Counted from the stretch's first letter, positions 36,531 through 48,064 are shown. The stretch is DNA of 64,000 nucleotides from Domibacillus enclensis (GCF_900156125.1 NZ_FTLX01000002.1:496001-560000), one strand, 5' to 3'. Program-made: numbers and translations. The notes: a model not told the origin generated them from the sequence alone.

Positions 36531-38042
36531 ATGGAGAATGACTCAATTCGCCGGAATCAAAAAGAGAATGTTGTCTCGTTTTTTCCGACAGGAGAGTTTT
36601 ATTATATAAAAGGAATGAAGTCGCTTGAAAAAAGGGACTTGCCAAAAGCGAAAAAGTATCTTTCACGGGCAATGGACCTCGAGCCGCTGGAGCCGGTTAT
36701 TGCCTGCCAGCTCGCCATTGTGGAAACAGAGCTTGGTCATTATGAGCAGTCAAACGGCTTGCTCCATTTTGTGTTAGAAGACCTTGATCCGCATATGACG
36801 GAGTGCCATTACTTTCTTGCTAATAATTACGCGCATATCGGTTCGTTCAAGGAAGCATACCGGCACGCTCAAATGTATCTTGATCTCGACAAGCAGGGAG
36901 AGTACAAGGAAGACGCGGAGGATTTGCTGGATTTAATTACACTCGACAGCGATGAGGCGTTTGAAGATTTATCTGAGCAGGACGATATGATGGAGCTGCA
37001 GGAGGAGTCGAGGTATTTGCTTGAAAGCGGGCATTTCGCTAAAGCAGCCGCGCATTTGGAGGAGGCTGTGCAGAAATATCCGGATTTCTGGGCGGCCTAC
37101 AACAATTTGGCACTCGCATATTTTTATCTGGGTCAGTCTGAAAAAGCGCACGGTGTGCTGGAGGATGTGCTGGAGCGAAATCCAGGAAACCTGCATGCGA
37201 TCTGCAACAAGATTGTGTTTTATTTTTACGAAAAAAAGCAGGAGCAGCTGGACGATTTAGCGGATCAATTGGTGAAAATCCAGCCGCTCATTCCAGACCA
37301 GCAATTTAAAATTGGTGCTACCTTTGCGCTGATCGGCCGGTATGACGATGCGTTCCGCTGGCTGAAAAAGCTTCAGCGAAATGGGTTTGAAGGAGAAGCG
37401 GGGTTTTATTACTGGCTTGCTTATGCCGCACATCACACCAATCATCCGCAAACCGCAAAGTCTGCCTGGGAAAAGGTCATCCGCAACAGCCCTGAAAAAG
37501 AAGGTCTTGAGCCGTGGAGCACCTCCGGCAGCGCAGATGAAATCGAACGGAATGTGACAGAAATCGTTTCGTATTTAAACGGGGAGCGGGAGGAAGAACG
37601 GCTTTTTGGTCTTTTTTTGCTGTCGCTGTCAGCTGACCAAAAGGAAGTAATGACGCATCCGGACTTTTGTGATATTGACGAATTGCAGCCGCATGAAAAG
37701 ATATACATGGCGAATAGTCTGGGCATGCCGGTTGATGACTCGCTGCTCGTTGAAATGAACACGAGACTTGCGCACGAAACGGCTTTGATTTTGTACAGGC
37801 ACTTTCGTCCGCTTCGAAAGGAAGAAGCGGGCCTGCTGCTCATGTGGTTTTCGATTTTTCTGGAGCTGCAGTATCAAAAGGTGAACATGTCAAAACCGGC
37901 CGGACTCGCTGCAGCAGTTGAATACGTCTGGCGAAAACTTCGCGGTGAGCCGTTTAGCCAGGCGGAAGCCGGGGAAAAATATAGCGTATCGGTTTCGACT
38001 GTGCAAAAATACGCGAAATTTATTCGAGAACACCTTCTTTGA
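36531..38042 (+). CDS. yvcD: YvcD, TPR-repeat protein
   Basis: 503-residue soluble protein built mainly of tetratricopeptide repeats. Clear TPR pairs occur at about 25-60 (YIKGMKSLEKRDLPKAKKYLSRAMDLEP), 90-120 and 175-240 (AAYNNLALAYFYLGQSEKAHGVLEDVLERNP). The C-terminus (about 465-500, GEKYSVSVSTVQKYAKFIRE) looks like a small helix-turn-helix. Matches YvcD by position between the his operon and trxB. Partner proteins are unknown. ATG 36531 follows CGGAGG. A likely -10 TATACT lies near 36488. Confidence 0.8.
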   Translation: MENDSIRRNQKENVVSFFPTGEFYYIKGMKSLEKRDLPKAKKYLSRAMDLEPLEPVIACQLAIVETELGHYEQSNGLLHFVLEDLDPHMTECHYFLANNYAHIGSFKEAYRHAQMYLDLDKQGEYKEDAEDLLDLITLDSDEAFEDLSEQDDMMELQEESRYLLESGHFAKAAAHLEEAVQKYPDFWAAYNNLALAYFYLGQSEKAHGVLEDVLERNPGNLHAICNKIVFYFYEKKQEQLDDLADQLVKIQPLIPDQQFKIGATFALIGRYDDAFRWLKKLQRNGFEGEAGFYYWLAYAAHHTNHPQTAKSAWEKVIRNSPEKEGLEPWSTSGSADEIERNVTEIVSYLNGEREEERLFGLFLLSLSADQKEVMTHPDFCDIDELQPHEKIYMANSLGMPVDDSLLVEMNTRLAHETALILYRHFRPLRKEEAGLLLMWFSIFLELQYQKVNMSKPAGLAAAVEYVWRKLRGEPFSQAEAGEKYSVSVSTVQKYAKFIREHLL

Positions 38043-38082
38043 GCAGAATGATAGACGAAGTGAATGAAATTCAGTACGATAA

Positions 38083-39096
<1,014 letters not shown>

Positions 39097-39137
39097 TCAA
39101 CTTTTTACGTTCTCGTCATCATTTTGACATATGCGGG

Positions 39138-39146
39138 TGGTATAGT
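39138..39146 (+). promoter_or_regulatory. Extended -10 promoter element between trxB and yvcI
   Basis: TGG-TATAGT (extended -10) with a TTGACA 11 bp upstream, too close to be a standard -35. Transcription from here would meet the terminator at 39187. Confidence 0.35.
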
Positions 39147-39186
39147 AAGAGAGTAATCAAACTGCCCCCTGCAGCTTTTTTACACA

Positions 39187-39220
39187 GGACTGTCTCAGCA
39201 TGAGGCAGTCCCTTTTTTGT
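39187..39220 (+). terminator. Terminator downstream of trxB
   Basis: GGACTGTCTCA/TGAGGCAGTCC stem followed by CTTTTTTG. Confidence 0.8.
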
Positions 39221-39339
39221 GCGCGAATAAAGAGAACGAAGAATGCTTTTCGAAAAGAACACCCGGCACCGTTGCGGATCTTCACCTCTACCTTTATAAT
39301 AAAGGAAATATCTGTTGGCAGTTTGATGGGGGTGTTATT

Positions 39340-39798
39340 GTGCAGCGTGTCACAAATTGTGTTCTAATGAGAGACGGACAAGTGCTTTTAATGCAAAAGC
39401 CGCGCCGCAACTGGTGGGTAGCGCCAGGGGGGAAAATGGAGCCGGGTGAATCCGTGCGTGATGCGGTGATTCGAGAATACCGTGAAGAAACCGGCCTTTA
39501 TTTGCGAAATCCGAATGTGAAGGGAATCTTCACCTTTATTATTAAAGATGGCGAAAAAGTAATGGACGAATGGATGATGTTTACTTTTTTCGCTGATCAG
39601 GCAGACGGCAGCCCTCTCACGGTGACAAGAGAAGGGGATTTATACTGGAAGCCGATTGAAGAATTAAAGGAGCTTCCGATGGCGGAGGGAGATCGTCATT
39701 TGCTCGAATACATGGTGCACGGAACGGGTCTTTTATATGGCGCTTTTACGTATACACCGGAATTTGAATTAATATCTTATCGTTTAGACCCAAGTTGA
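39340..39798 (+). CDS. yvcI: YvcI, Nudix hydrolase
   Basis: 152-residue Nudix protein. The Nudix box [24 protein letters not shown] is complete with its metal-binding glutamates. Family enzymes hydrolyse nucleoside diphosphates linked to another group; substrate unknown. The frame is open further upstream, but GTG 39340, with GGGGGTG 7 nt before it, gives the usual length and N-terminus ([12 protein letters not shown]). First gene of the yvcI-rapZ-glmR-whiA-crh cluster. Confidence 0.85.
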   Translation: MQRVTNCVLMRDGQVLLMQKPRRNWWVAPGGKMEPGESVRDAVIREYREETGLYLRNPNVKGIFTFIIKDGEKVMDEWMMFTFFADQADGSPLTVTREGDLYWKPIEELKELPMAEGDRHLLEYMVHGTGLLYGAFTYTPEFELISYRLDPS

Positions 39799-39820
39799 AT
39801 GTGAAGAAAGGGGAATGAAT

Positions 39821-40702
39821 ATGGAGAATGATGTGCAGCTTGTGATTATAACAGGTATGTCCGGTGCCGGGAAAACGGTCGCGGTGCAAAGCTTTGAGGA
39901 TCTCGGCTTTTATTGCATGGATAACCTGCCGCCCACGCTGCTGCAGCCATTTTTGACGCTCATGAAGGATTCGGGTCAAAAGCTGAAAAAAGTAGCGATT
40001 GTGATGGACATGCGGGGCCGTGAGTTTTTCGACCACCTGCAAACCGCCCTTGACGAAGCGGCGGAAACACTGAATGCCGCCCCGCGGGTGCTTTTTTTAG
40101 ATGCTGAAGACGAAGTGCTCGTGCGCCGGTATAAAGAAACGCGCCGGACACATCCACTTTCCCGTGATGACCGGCCGCTTGACGGTATTCATCAGGAACG
40201 GGAACTGCTGAATGATCTGCGTGGACGGGCCAATATGATTGTTAATACGTCTAAGCTAAAGCCAAAGGATTTACGTGAAAATATTATGCGGGAATTTTCA
40301 CCGAATAAACAGGCGTCGTTTACGGTGAATGTCATGTCGTTTGGCTTTAAGCACGGTCTTCCCATTGACGCAGATCTCGTGTTTGACGTGCGGTTTTTGC
40401 CCAATCCGCATTATATTGAGCATATGCGGCCGAGAACGGGTCTTGAAGCGGATGTAGCGGAGTATGTAATGAAGTGGAACGATACGCAGAAATTTTTAGA
40501 AAAAGTGACCGATTTGCTGACGTTCATGATTCCTCATTATAAAATGGAAGGAAAAGCACAGCTCGTGATCGCCATCGGCTGTACAGGCGGACAGCACCGT
40601 TCTGTTGCACTGTCTGAGTATCTGGCGAACTACTTTAAGGATGACTTCAAAACGCGGGTGACACACCGTGATATCGATAAGCGAAAGGCTGCAAAGGCAT
40701 GA
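39821..40702 (+). CDS. rapZ: RapZ (YvcJ) nucleotide-binding protein
   Basis: 293-residue P-loop protein with Walker A GMSGAGKT at residues 13-20 and the conserved C-terminal [16 protein letters not shown]. In enterobacteria RapZ delivers the GlmY/GlmZ RNAs to RNase E; in B. subtilis YvcJ has nucleotide hydrolysis activity and is linked to competence. ATG 39815 abuts the SD AAAGGGGA, so ATG 39821 is preferred. Overlaps glmR by 4 bp. Confidence 0.93.
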   Translation: MENDVQLVIITGMSGAGKTVAVQSFEDLGFYCMDNLPPTLLQPFLTLMKDSGQKLKKVAIVMDMRGREFFDHLQTALDEAAETLNAAPRVLFLDAEDEVLVRRYKETRRTHPLSRDDRPLDGIHQERELLNDLRGRANMIVNTSKLKPKDLRENIMREFSPNKQASFTVNVMSFGFKHGLPIDADLVFDVRFLPNPHYIEHMRPRTGLEADVAEYVMKWNDTQKFLEKVTDLLTFMIPHYKMEGKAQLVIAIGCTGGQHRSVALSEYLANYFKDDFKTRVTHRDIDKRKAAKA

Positions 40703-41661
40703 CAGAGACGCCACAGCCAAAGGTCGTGATCATCGGAGGCGGGACAGGTCTTTCTGTCCTGCTGAGGGGCTTAAAGCGCCATCCGATCGATTTAACGGCC
40801 ATTGTCACCGTTGCAGATGATGGAGGAAGCTCAGGCAGGCTCCGCACCGAGCTGAATATTCCGCCGCCTGGCGATATTCGCAATGTTCTCGCGGCGCTTT
40901 CAGATGTAGAGCCGCTTGTTGAATCGCTGTTTCAGCACCGCTTTTCAGCCAATAACGAATTATCCGGCCATGCGCTAGGCAACTTAATGATTGCCGCTAT
41001 GTCGTCCATTACAGGCGATTTTGGCCATGCAATTCAGGAAATGAGCCGCGTGCTGAATGTCCGCGGCAAGGTGCTGCCTGCTGCGAATCAAAGTGTCGTG
41101 CTTCATGCCGAAATGGAAGATGGCACGATCGTGTCAGGCGAATCGAAAATTCCGTACTCCGGCAAAAAAATCCGGCATGTGTTTTTAACGCCGGAGAAAA
41201 TTGAACCGCTTCCAGAAACCATTCGGTCGATTCGCGAAGCAGATATGATTATATTGGGACCAGGAAGCTTGTACACAAGCATTCTTCCCAATTTGCTCGT
41301 TCCGGGCATTGGAGAAGAAGTATGTGCATCAACCGCAAAGAAGGTGTACATTTGCAACTTGATGACCCAGGCAGGGGAAACGCTGGATTTCACCGCCTCT
41401 GATCACGTTCGGGCGATTTATGACCACATGAAATGTGCGTTTATGGATACCATTTTGGTGAACAAAGAGCCGGTGCCGGCTGATATACAAGAGCTTTACA
41501 AAGAAGAAATGGCGAAGCCCGTCATTTACGATGTGGATCGGCTGAAGGAGCTTGGCTTGAATGCCATCTTTGATGATATTCTCACGTTTGAGCATTCAGC
41601 GATTCGACACGATACGGCGAAAGTCGCTGACATACTGGTGCGCCTCATCCCGAAACGGTAA
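40699..41661 (+). CDS. glmR: GlmR (YvcK), gluconeogenesis / cell-envelope precursor regulator
   Basis: 320-residue protein of the CofD/YvcK family: [14 protein letters not shown] binds a nucleotide sugar, and [13 protein letters not shown], the [11 protein letters not shown] block and [19 protein letters not shown] follow. In B. subtilis, YvcK/GlmR binds UDP-GlcNAc, stimulates GlmS and is required on gluconeogenic carbon sources. Coupled to rapZ (4-bp overlap) and followed by whiA after 25 nt. Confidence 0.93.
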   Translation: MTETPQPKVVIIGGGTGLSVLLRGLKRHPIDLTAIVTVADDGGSSGRLRTELNIPPPGDIRNVLAALSDVEPLVESLFQHRFSANNELSGHALGNLMIAAMSSITGDFGHAIQEMSRVLNVRGKVLPAANQSVVLHAEMEDGTIVSGESKIPYSGKKIRHVFLTPEKIEPLPETIRSIREADMIILGPGSLYTSILPNLLVPGIGEEVCASTAKKVYICNLMTQAGETLDFTASDHVRAIYDHMKCAFMDTILVNKEPVPADIQELYKEEMAKPVIYDVDRLKELGLNAIFDDILTFEHSAIRHDTAKVADILVRLIPKR

Positions 41662-41686
41662 ACGGACATCATGAGAGGAGTAGATA

Positions 41687-42640
41687 ATGATGTCTTTTGC
41701 ATCAGAAACAAAAAAGGAACTGACGACGATTGAAACGAGCGGGTGCTGCACGAAAGCCGAGCTGTCCGCATTAATTCGGATGAATGGCTCTCTTTCCTTT
41801 TCAAATCGACAGCTTGTCGTCAATATTCAAACGGAAAATGCGGCCATTGCCCGCCGTATTTACGTACTCATTAAACGGAATTACGAAGCACAGGTTGAAC
41901 TGCTCGTCCGAAAGAAAATGCGCTTGAAAAAAAATAATGTATATATTGTCCGGTTAAAAGAAAAAGCAAAGCACATCCTCGAAGACCTCGGTATTGTAGA
42001 AGATGGTTTTGCCTTTGTTTATCAGATTTCTGACCGGATTACAGCGAAGGATTGCTGCCGGCGGGCTTATTTAAGAGGAGCCTTCCTGGCAGGAGGATCG
42101 GTGAATAATCCGGAAACCTCTTCTTATCATCTCGAAGTGTTTTCGATGTACGAAGAGCATAATGAAGCACTTTGCTCGCTTATGAATACATTCGGCTTAA
42201 ACGCCAAAACGCTCGAACGCAAAAAAGGGTTTATTACGTATTTGAAGGAAGCAGAAAAAATATCCGATTTCTTTAGCATCACAGGAGCGCACAGTGCACT
42301 TATGCGCTTTGAAGACGTCCGCATCGTCCGGGATATGAGAAACTCAGTGAACCGGCTGGTGAACTGTGAAACTGCCAATTTGAATAAAACGATCGGTGCG
42401 GCATTACGCCAGGTCGAAAATATAAAGTTTATTGATCAAACCGTCGGACTCGGCATTTTGCCTGACCGTTTGCGTGAAATAGCAGAGCTGAGGGTGCTTC
42501 ATCAGGATGTGACATTAAAGGAATTGGGTGAAATGGTGTCCGGGTCTGCCATCAGCAAATCAGGCATCAATCACCGCCTTCGCAAAATAGATGAAATCGC
42601 GGACAAAATCCGAGCCGGTGAAGTGGCATTGGAAAAATAA
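41687..42640 (+). CDS. whiA: WhiA DNA-binding protein
   Basis: 317-residue WhiA: an N-terminal LAGLIDADG homing-endonuclease-like fold without catalytic use ([24 protein letters not shown]-like block) and a C-terminal helix-turn-helix ([30 protein letters not shown]). In Streptomyces it regulates sporulation; in B. subtilis it acts in division and chromosome segregation. ATG 41687 follows GAGGAG by 6 nt. Confidence 0.95.
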   Translation: MMSFASETKKELTTIETSGCCTKAELSALIRMNGSLSFSNRQLVVNIQTENAAIARRIYVLIKRNYEAQVELLVRKKMRLKKNNVYIVRLKEKAKHILEDLGIVEDGFAFVYQISDRITAKDCCRRAYLRGAFLAGGSVNNPETSSYHLEVFSMYEEHNEALCSLMNTFGLNAKTLERKKGFITYLKEAEKISDFFSITGAHSALMRFEDVRIVRDMRNSVNRLVNCETANLNKTIGAALRQVENIKFIDQTVGLGILPDRLREIAELRVLHQDVTLKELGEMVSGSAISKSGINHRLRKIDEIADKIRAGEVALEK

Positions 42641-42657
42641 AAAAGGACGTGGCGCGC

Positions 42658-42921
42658 ATGGCAGAAAAAACAGTACAGGTTCAATTGAAATCCGGCTTGC
42701 AGGCGAGACCTGCTGCCCTATTCGTTCAAGAAGCCAACCGGTTTAACGCCGAGATTTTTCTTGAAAAAGACGGAAAGAAAATCAATGCAAAAAGCATTAT
42801 GGGCATCATGAGCCTGGCGCTGAGCAATGGCGAAGAAGTCACCATCAGCGCAGAAGGCCGTGACAGTGAGGAAGCGGTCAATACGATGGCCGCGCTGGTT
42901 GAGCGGGAAGAGTGGATGTAA
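42658..42921 (+). CDS. crh: Crh, catabolite-repression HPr-like protein
   Basis: 87-residue HPr paralogue. With ATG 42658 as start, position 15 is Gln (SGLQARPA) instead of the phosphorylatable His15 of HPr, so it cannot act in the PTS relay; Ser46 (KSIMGIMSLA) is retained, the HprK target. Crh-Ser-P is a CcpA co-repressor. The GTG at 42649 is adjacent to the SD AAAAGGA and is rejected. Last gene of the yvcI cluster; HprK is encoded at 12.8 kb. Confidence 0.95.
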   Translation: MAEKTVQVQLKSGLQARPAALFVQEANRFNAEIFLEKDGKKINAKSIMGIMSLALSNGEEVTISAEGRDSEEAVNTMAALVEREEWM

Positions 42922-42929
42922 CAAAAATG

Positions 42930-42961
42930 AAGAGTCCTGCCAAATGAGGCAGGACTCTTTG
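42930..42961 (+). terminator. Terminator after crh
   Basis: AAGAGTCCTGCC/GGCAGGACTCTT stem followed by TGTG. Confidence 0.75.
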
Positions 42962-43014
42962 TGTATAGCAGCGACGAGATGGTAGGAAGAATCGAGTCCA
43001 AATAACAGCTGAAG

Positions 43015-43104
43015 TGACCGATAATTGCCCTGATCTGACCGGTAAAACACTTTTACCGGTCAGATCAATTCGTTTATCAGTCACATCTTCGTCTTTACCG
43101 GTCA
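43015..43104. repeat. Array of five phased decamers (array 3, word TGACCGRTAA)
   Basis: TGACCGATAA (43015), TGACCGGTAA (43036), TTACCGGTCA (43053), TTATCAGTCA (43074) and TTACCGGTCA (43095). Spacings of 21, 17, 21 and 21 bp and orientation ++--- equal those of array 2; the DNA between words is much less conserved. It also contains a near-perfect dyad around 43049. Confidence 0.8.
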
Positions 43105-43127
43105 TAAAGGAACTATCCGTACATAGA

Positions 43128-43166
43128 AAAAACCCGCCAGCTTTTCAAAAAGACGGCGGGTTTTTG
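43128..43166. terminator. Bidirectional hairpin downstream of tRNA-Arg
   Basis: AAAACCCGCC / GGCGGGTTTT stem with A and T tracts on either side; ends the - strand tRNA transcript. Confidence 0.75.
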
Positions 43167-43169
43167 GTA

Positions 43170-43241
43170 CGTCCTCGATAGGAATCGAACCTATATTTCA
43201 AGCTTCGGAGGCTTGCGTGCTATCCGTTGCACCACGAGGAC
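43170..43241 (-). tRNA. tRNA-Arg (anticodon CCG)
   Basis: Folds on the - strand into a full cloverleaf: acceptor GTCCTCG/CGAGGAC, D arm GTGC..GCAC, anticodon arm CAAGC-CTCCGAA-GCTTG with anticodon CCG, and T arm ATAGG-TTCGATT-CCTAT. Discriminator base is G. The 3' CCA is not encoded. It reads CGG arginine codons. Confidence 0.92.
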
Positions 43242-43265
43242 ATGTGTTTTGTAGTACAATTTAAG

Positions 43266-43294
43266 ATTATAGAGGAAGCCCTGTAGAAAAGCAA
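43266..43294 (-). promoter_or_regulatory. Promoter of tRNA-Arg
   Basis: On the - strand: TTGCTT, 17 bp, TATAAT, about 25 bp upstream of the tRNA. Confidence 0.65.
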
Positions 43295-43392
43295 TAGTCA
43301 GTTGAAAAAATATTCACAGAAAGAAAAAAACGCTTGTTTAGCAGGATTTTCGAAGGGAAAAGAAGAAAACGTACAAAGAAGAAAGCATAATG

Positions 43393-43409
43393 TTTGACCT
43401 TCATTGACC
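43393..43409 (-). promoter_or_regulatory. CtsR operator upstream of clpP
   Basis: On the - strand GGTCAAT-GAA-GGTCAAA, matching the tandem-heptad CtsR consensus RGTCAAA-NAN-RGTCAAA with one mismatch. It covers the -35 of the clpP promoter, the usual place for class III heat-shock repression. Confidence 0.75.
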
Positions 43410-43423
43410 TTGAATTGTATGAT
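43394..43423 (+). promoter_or_regulatory. clpP promoter
   Basis: TTGACC, 18 bp, TATGAT, overlapped by the CtsR box. Confidence 0.6.
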
Positions 43424-43462
43424 GGTGAAACAATACAGTTATTCATAAGGAGGAACCACAGT

Positions 43463-44068
43463 ATGAACTTAATTCCTACAGTTATTGAACAGACAAATCG
43501 CGGTGAGCGCGCGTATGACATTTATTCACGACTATTAAAGGACCGCATCATTATGCTTGGAAGCGGCATTGATGATAATGTAGCCAATTCAATCGTAGCC
43601 CAGCTTTTGTTCCTTGAAGCGGAAAATCCGGAGAAGGACATTTCTATTTATATTAACAGCCCGGGCGGAAGCATCACAGCGGGTATGGCGATTTACGATA
43701 CAATGCAGTTTATCAAGCCGGATGTTCAAACGATTTGCATCGGTATGGCGGCGTCAATGGGTGCCTTCCTTTTGGCAGCTGGAACGAAAGGCAAGCGCTA
43801 TGCCCTTCCGAACAGTGAAGTCATGATTCACCAGCCGCTTGGCGGAGCGCAGGGACAGGCGACTGAAATTGAAATTGCAGCAAAACGCATTTTGTTCCTT
43901 CGTGAAAAATTAAACGGAATCCTGTCAGAACGCACAGGCCAGCCGCTTGAAGTCATTTCGCGTGATACAGACCGCGATAACTTTATGACAGCTGAGCGTG
44001 CAAAAGAATATGGTCTTGTTGATCATATCGTTACACGCAGCGAAGCCACTCAAAAAGAAGACAAATAA
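43463..44068 (+). CDS. clpP: ATP-dependent Clp protease proteolytic subunit
   Basis: 201-residue serine peptidase forming the 14-mer degradation chamber used by ClpC, ClpE and ClpX, including for tmRNA-tagged proteins. The triad is S98 (GMAASMGA), H123 (MIHQPLGG) and D172 (DTDRDNFM). ATG 43463 follows AAGGAGG at 9 nt; the in-frame ATG at 43394 lies in the promoter. Controlled by the CtsR box directly upstream. Confidence 0.97.
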   Translation: MNLIPTVIEQTNRGERAYDIYSRLLKDRIIMLGSGIDDNVANSIVAQLLFLEAENPEKDISIYINSPGGSITAGMAIYDTMQFIKPDVQTICIGMAASMGAFLLAAGTKGKRYALPNSEVMIHQPLGGAQGQATEIEIAAKRILFLREKLNGILSERTGQPLEVISRDTDRDNFMTAERAKEYGLVDHIVTRSEATQKEDK

Positions 44069-44078
44069 TGCTAGCGCG

Positions 44079-44107
44079 AGACCTGCTGCGGCAGGTCTTT
44101 TTTTTTA
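44079..44107 (+). terminator. Terminator after clpP
   Basis: AGACCTGC/GCAGGTCT stem with a 4-nt loop followed by nine T. Confidence 0.85.
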
Positions 44108-44146
44108 CACACCCAAACTGTATAATAACATTGAGGGAGTGATACG

Positions 44147-45475
44147 ATGAATATGCAGATGAAGCCGGGGCTCTGGCAGCAGCAGTCGATGAAGCTTGCT
44201 ATGACACAAGAGCTGACTCAGGCAATTGCACTGCTCCAGTACTCTGCGCAGGAACTGGCGGAGTTTTTAGAAGTCAAGGCTGTGGAGAACCCATTTATCC
44301 AGCTGAAAGAACCAGATTTGAAAGCGCTTTATAAAAAAGAGCGTATTCAATCATCCCAAAAACCGGCCCAAAAAAGCGGGATTGAGCATATTGCAGATGA
44401 CTCCTATACAATCGCCGATTACGTGAAGACACAATTTCAACTGATCGACCTGCCTGATACAGATAAACGCATCCTTGTCTTTCTTTTGGATAACATGGAT
44501 GAGAACGGATATATAGCCATTAGCCAGAAAGAAGCAGCCCGTCTGCTGAATGAAAAGGAGCAGGCTGTCCGGTCTGTCATGGAGCAGATTAAGCAGATGG
44601 AGCCGGCCGGAATTGGCGCGCAGAATTTGCAGGAATGTCTTCTTTTGCAGGCGGAGCGGTGTCTCGATGCACCATTCCTGGCAGAATTGATCCTGCGCAA
44701 CCACTTTACAGCGTTTGCGAACAAAACATGGAAGCCGCTCGCCAAAGCGCTGAGTGTGGAATTAAAAGAGATTCAGCAGGCAGCGGACTTTATTAAAACG
44801 TTAAACCCGAAGCCAGGAGCACTTTTTCATCAAAGTTCGTCTTCTTACGTACGTCCGGATCTTTCTGTCACGCTGTCAGGTGACGTTATTGACGTGCATT
44901 TGCTTGATGACGATTTGCCAAAGGTCGTTTTCGAAAAAGAATATTTTAATGAAATGGCTTCATATGCAGACAAAGAAGTGAAGCAGTTCGTGAGGGAAAA
45001 GGAAAAGGATTATCAGTGGCTGATGAGAAGTCTGGAACAGCGTCAGCAGACGATTCAGCGTGTTGGATTAAAAATTGTGGAAAAGCAGCGCCGCTTTTTT
45101 TTCGAAGGTCCCGGATCGCTTCAGTCTTTAACGATGAAAGAAGTAGCGGACGAATTATCTATACATGAATCGACTGTCAGCCGCACGGTCCGTGGCAAAT
45201 ACATGCAGACGCCGTATGGCACATATGAATTAAAAGCTTTTTTTCCATCCGGGATGACTGCATCGCAGGAAAACGGGGAGGGAGCTTCCTCCAGTCAAAT
45301 AAAGGTCCGCATTCAAGAACTAGTATCAGGGGAGGATAAGAGAAAGCCTTTATCGGATCAAGTGATTTGTTCCGCACTGCTTGAAGAAGGGCTTGTGGTT
45401 TCAAGGCGCACTGTGGCAAAATACCGGGAGCAATTAAACATCCCCTCTTCCTCAAAGCGGAAGCGATACGAATAA
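44147..45475 (+). CDS. rpoN: RNA polymerase sigma-54 factor (SigL)
   Basis: 442-residue sigma-54. The N-terminal glutamine-rich activator-interacting region (MQMKPGLWQQQSMKLAMTQ, LLQYSAQELAEFLE) leads, then the core-binding domain, a helix-turn-helix (MKEVADELSIHESTVSRTVRGKYMQTPYG) and the RpoN box (SRRTVAKYREQLNIPSS). It transcribes -24/-12 promoters with enhancer-binding ATPases; none of those is in the window. SD GAGGGAG, ATG 44147. Followed after 10 nt by the glutaredoxin-like gene. Confidence 0.96.
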   Translation: MNMQMKPGLWQQQSMKLAMTQELTQAIALLQYSAQELAEFLEVKAVENPFIQLKEPDLKALYKKERIQSSQKPAQKSGIEHIADDSYTIADYVKTQFQLIDLPDTDKRILVFLLDNMDENGYIAISQKEAARLLNEKEQAVRSVMEQIKQMEPAGIGAQNLQECLLLQAERCLDAPFLAELILRNHFTAFANKTWKPLAKALSVELKEIQQAADFIKTLNPKPGALFHQSSSSYVRPDLSVTLSGDVIDVHLLDDDLPKVVFEKEYFNEMASYADKEVKQFVREKEKDYQWLMRSLEQRQQTIQRVGLKIVEKQRRFFFEGPGSLQSLTMKEVADELSIHESTVSRTVRGKYMQTPYGTYELKAFFPSGMTASQENGEGASSSQIKVRIQELVSGEDKRKPLSDQVICSALLEEGLVVSRRTVAKYREQLNIPSSSKRKRYE

Positions 45476-45485
45476 AGGAGCGACT

Positions 45486-45731
45486 ATGAACATCGATTTT
45501 TACACACGGCCGGGCTGTCACCTGTGCGAGGAAGCGAAACTCATCGTTCAGCTGATTGCGGATGACCTGGGCCTTTCCATACAAGAAAAGAACATTGAAG
45601 AAAAAGACGAATGGACGGAAGCCTACGGATTAATGATTCCTGTTTTGCAGGCAGAAGAAGAAATCATTGCTTACGGTCACGTCGATTACGCCGATGCCTT
45701 CATGAAACTGAAACGAAAAATTAACAAATAA
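45486..45731 (+). CDS. Glutaredoxin-like (DUF836) thioredoxin-fold protein
   Basis: 81-residue protein with a thioredoxin fold and the redox motif CHLC in FYTRPGCHLCEEAK. It is the glutaredoxin-like DUF836 family; IPVL provides the cis-proline. Likely a small thiol-disulfide exchange protein whose target is unknown. SD AAAGGAG, ATG 45486, directly after rpoN, so probably co-transcribed. Confidence 0.85.
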   Translation: MNIDFYTRPGCHLCEEAKLIVQLIADDLGLSIQEKNIEEKDEWTEAYGLMIPVLQAEEEIIAYGHVDYADAFMKLKRKINK

Positions 45732-45757
45732 TTTAAACAAATAACGGTCTGTTTTCG

Positions 45758-45786
45758 TTGATTTTTAAATACTGCCCTGCTACAAT
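45758..45786 (+). promoter_or_regulatory. Sigma-A promoter of the cggR-gapA operon
   Basis: TTGATT, 17 bp, TACAAT, about 100 bp before cggR. Confidence 0.7.
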
Positions 45787-45818
45787 GAAGTTGTGAGCAG
45801 GGAAATTTTTTTTGGCCG

Positions 45819-45860
45819 AGTGGGACACTTAGTGTTTTGCTTGGGACGAAATGAAACCCA
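45819..45860 (+). promoter_or_regulatory. CggR operator
   Basis: Two direct half-sites TGGGAC at 45821 and 45842, 21 bp apart, the first followed by TGTT and the second by AAACC. The layout is that of the B. subtilis CggR operator (tandem GGGAC...TGTC repeats) downstream of the promoter. FBP releases CggR. Confidence 0.7.
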
Positions 45861-45884
45861 AAAGACCGAAGAGGAGCTCGGAAT

Positions 45885-46913
45885 ATGAAACCAATTTTGA
45901 ATATTCAACAGCAGCTCGTACCGGACCTGCTTGACATTATGCAAAAACGCTATCGTCTTTTGCAGGCGGTCCGGATTGCCGGGACAGCGGGACGGCGAAC
46001 GCTTGCCCAGTCACTCGGTATGACCGAACGCGTCGTCAGAAGCGAAGCGGAGTTTTTGAAAGAACGCGGATTACTCGATTTCAGTGCATCTGGCATGAAA
46101 TTAACAGAATCGGGTATGGATGTTGTGAGGGAGCTTGAAGAACTGATGCTGGAGCTTAAAGGCATTGATTCTATGGCAGAAGAATTAAAATCCCGCTATC
46201 ATCTATCAGAAGCTGTTATTGTGCCGGGCAATTGCGACGAATCGGAATTCGTGAAGAAATCCATCGGTGAAGCATGTGTCAGCCGTATAAAGAGCCGTCT
46301 CAGCGGAAAGACTATCATCGCTGTAACGGGAGGCTCAACGATGGCTGAAGCGGCCCGTACGATGAAACCGGATTTCGCAGAAGGAAAGAACGTATTATTT
46401 GTGCCGGCACGAGGCGGAATTGGCGATGATGTCCGCAATGAAGCAAATACCGTCGCCGCATTAATGGCACAAAGTACAAACGGTTCACACCGTGTTCTGT
46501 ACGCCCCGGAGCGGATTAGCCCGGATGTGCGTGAGTCCTTGCTGCAGGAGCCGGCCATCAAGGAAGCCGTTAGCATGATTCAGTCAGCCGACATCGTTCT
46601 TCATGGGATCGGCAATGCGATCTCAATGGCAAAACGCCGGAAGTCGCCGGAAGCTGAACTGTCAATGCTCGAAAGTCAGGAAGCGGTAGCAGAAGCATTT
46701 GGCTACTACTTCAACAAGGAAGGCGAAGTGATTCAAAAATTATCAACAATCGGCTTGAAACTCGAAGATTTACAGCATGCAAAAGTCGTGATTGCGGCAG
46801 CAGGCGGTGCATCAAAAGGAAAAGCGATTCGTTCATATTTAAACGGATCACCGAAGCTTGATATTCTTGTGACGGATGAAGCAGCGGCACGGGAATTGCT
46901 TGACCAGGAATAA
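45885..46913 (+). CDS. cggR: Central glycolytic genes regulator CggR
   Basis: 342-residue SorC-family repressor. The N-terminal winged helix (about 15-60, RRTLAQSLGMTERVVRSEAEFLKERGLL) binds the operator; the C-terminal sugar-binding domain (about 90-342, AVTGGSTMAEAA, FVPARGGIGDDV) senses fructose-1,6-bisphosphate. It represses its own operon when glycolytic flux is low. ATG 45885 follows GAGGAG. A hairpin at 46923-46953 between cggR and gapA may stabilise the downstream mRNA after processing, as known for B. subtilis. Confidence 0.95.
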   Translation: MKPILNIQQQLVPDLLDIMQKRYRLLQAVRIAGTAGRRTLAQSLGMTERVVRSEAEFLKERGLLDFSASGMKLTESGMDVVRELEELMLELKGIDSMAEELKSRYHLSEAVIVPGNCDESEFVKKSIGEACVSRIKSRLSGKTIIAVTGGSTMAEAARTMKPDFAEGKNVLFVPARGGIGDDVRNEANTVAALMAQSTNGSHRVLYAPERISPDVRESLLQEPAIKEAVSMIQSADIVLHGIGNAISMAKRRKSPEAELSMLESQEAVAEAFGYYFNKEGEVIQKLSTIGLKLEDLQHAKVVIAAAGGASKGKAIRSYLNGSPKLDILVTDEAAARELLDQE

Positions 46914-46960
46914 CTTAATGCGAACACCCGGCAGTTCAAAATGGACTGGCGGTTTGATAA

Positions 46961-47992
<1,032 letters not shown>

Positions 47993-48022
47993 TTTAAAAC
48001 ACGCTGTTTTTCAGGCTTCGGC

Positions 48023-48051
48023 TTGGAAATCAACAGTTCACCATCTATAAT
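48023..48051 (+). promoter_or_regulatory. Promoter between gapA and pgk, just before a terminator
   Basis: TTGGAA, 17 bp, TATAAT. Transcription would start near 48058, only a few bases before the terminator hairpin at 48065. Confidence 0.55.
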
Positions 48052-48064
48052 GAAAAGGTGAAAC

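Noticed and set aside
39217-39340. Longer N-terminus for YvcI starting at 39217
   Set aside because: It would begin in the T tract of a terminator and add 41 residues not typical of the family; GTG 39340 has a proper SD.
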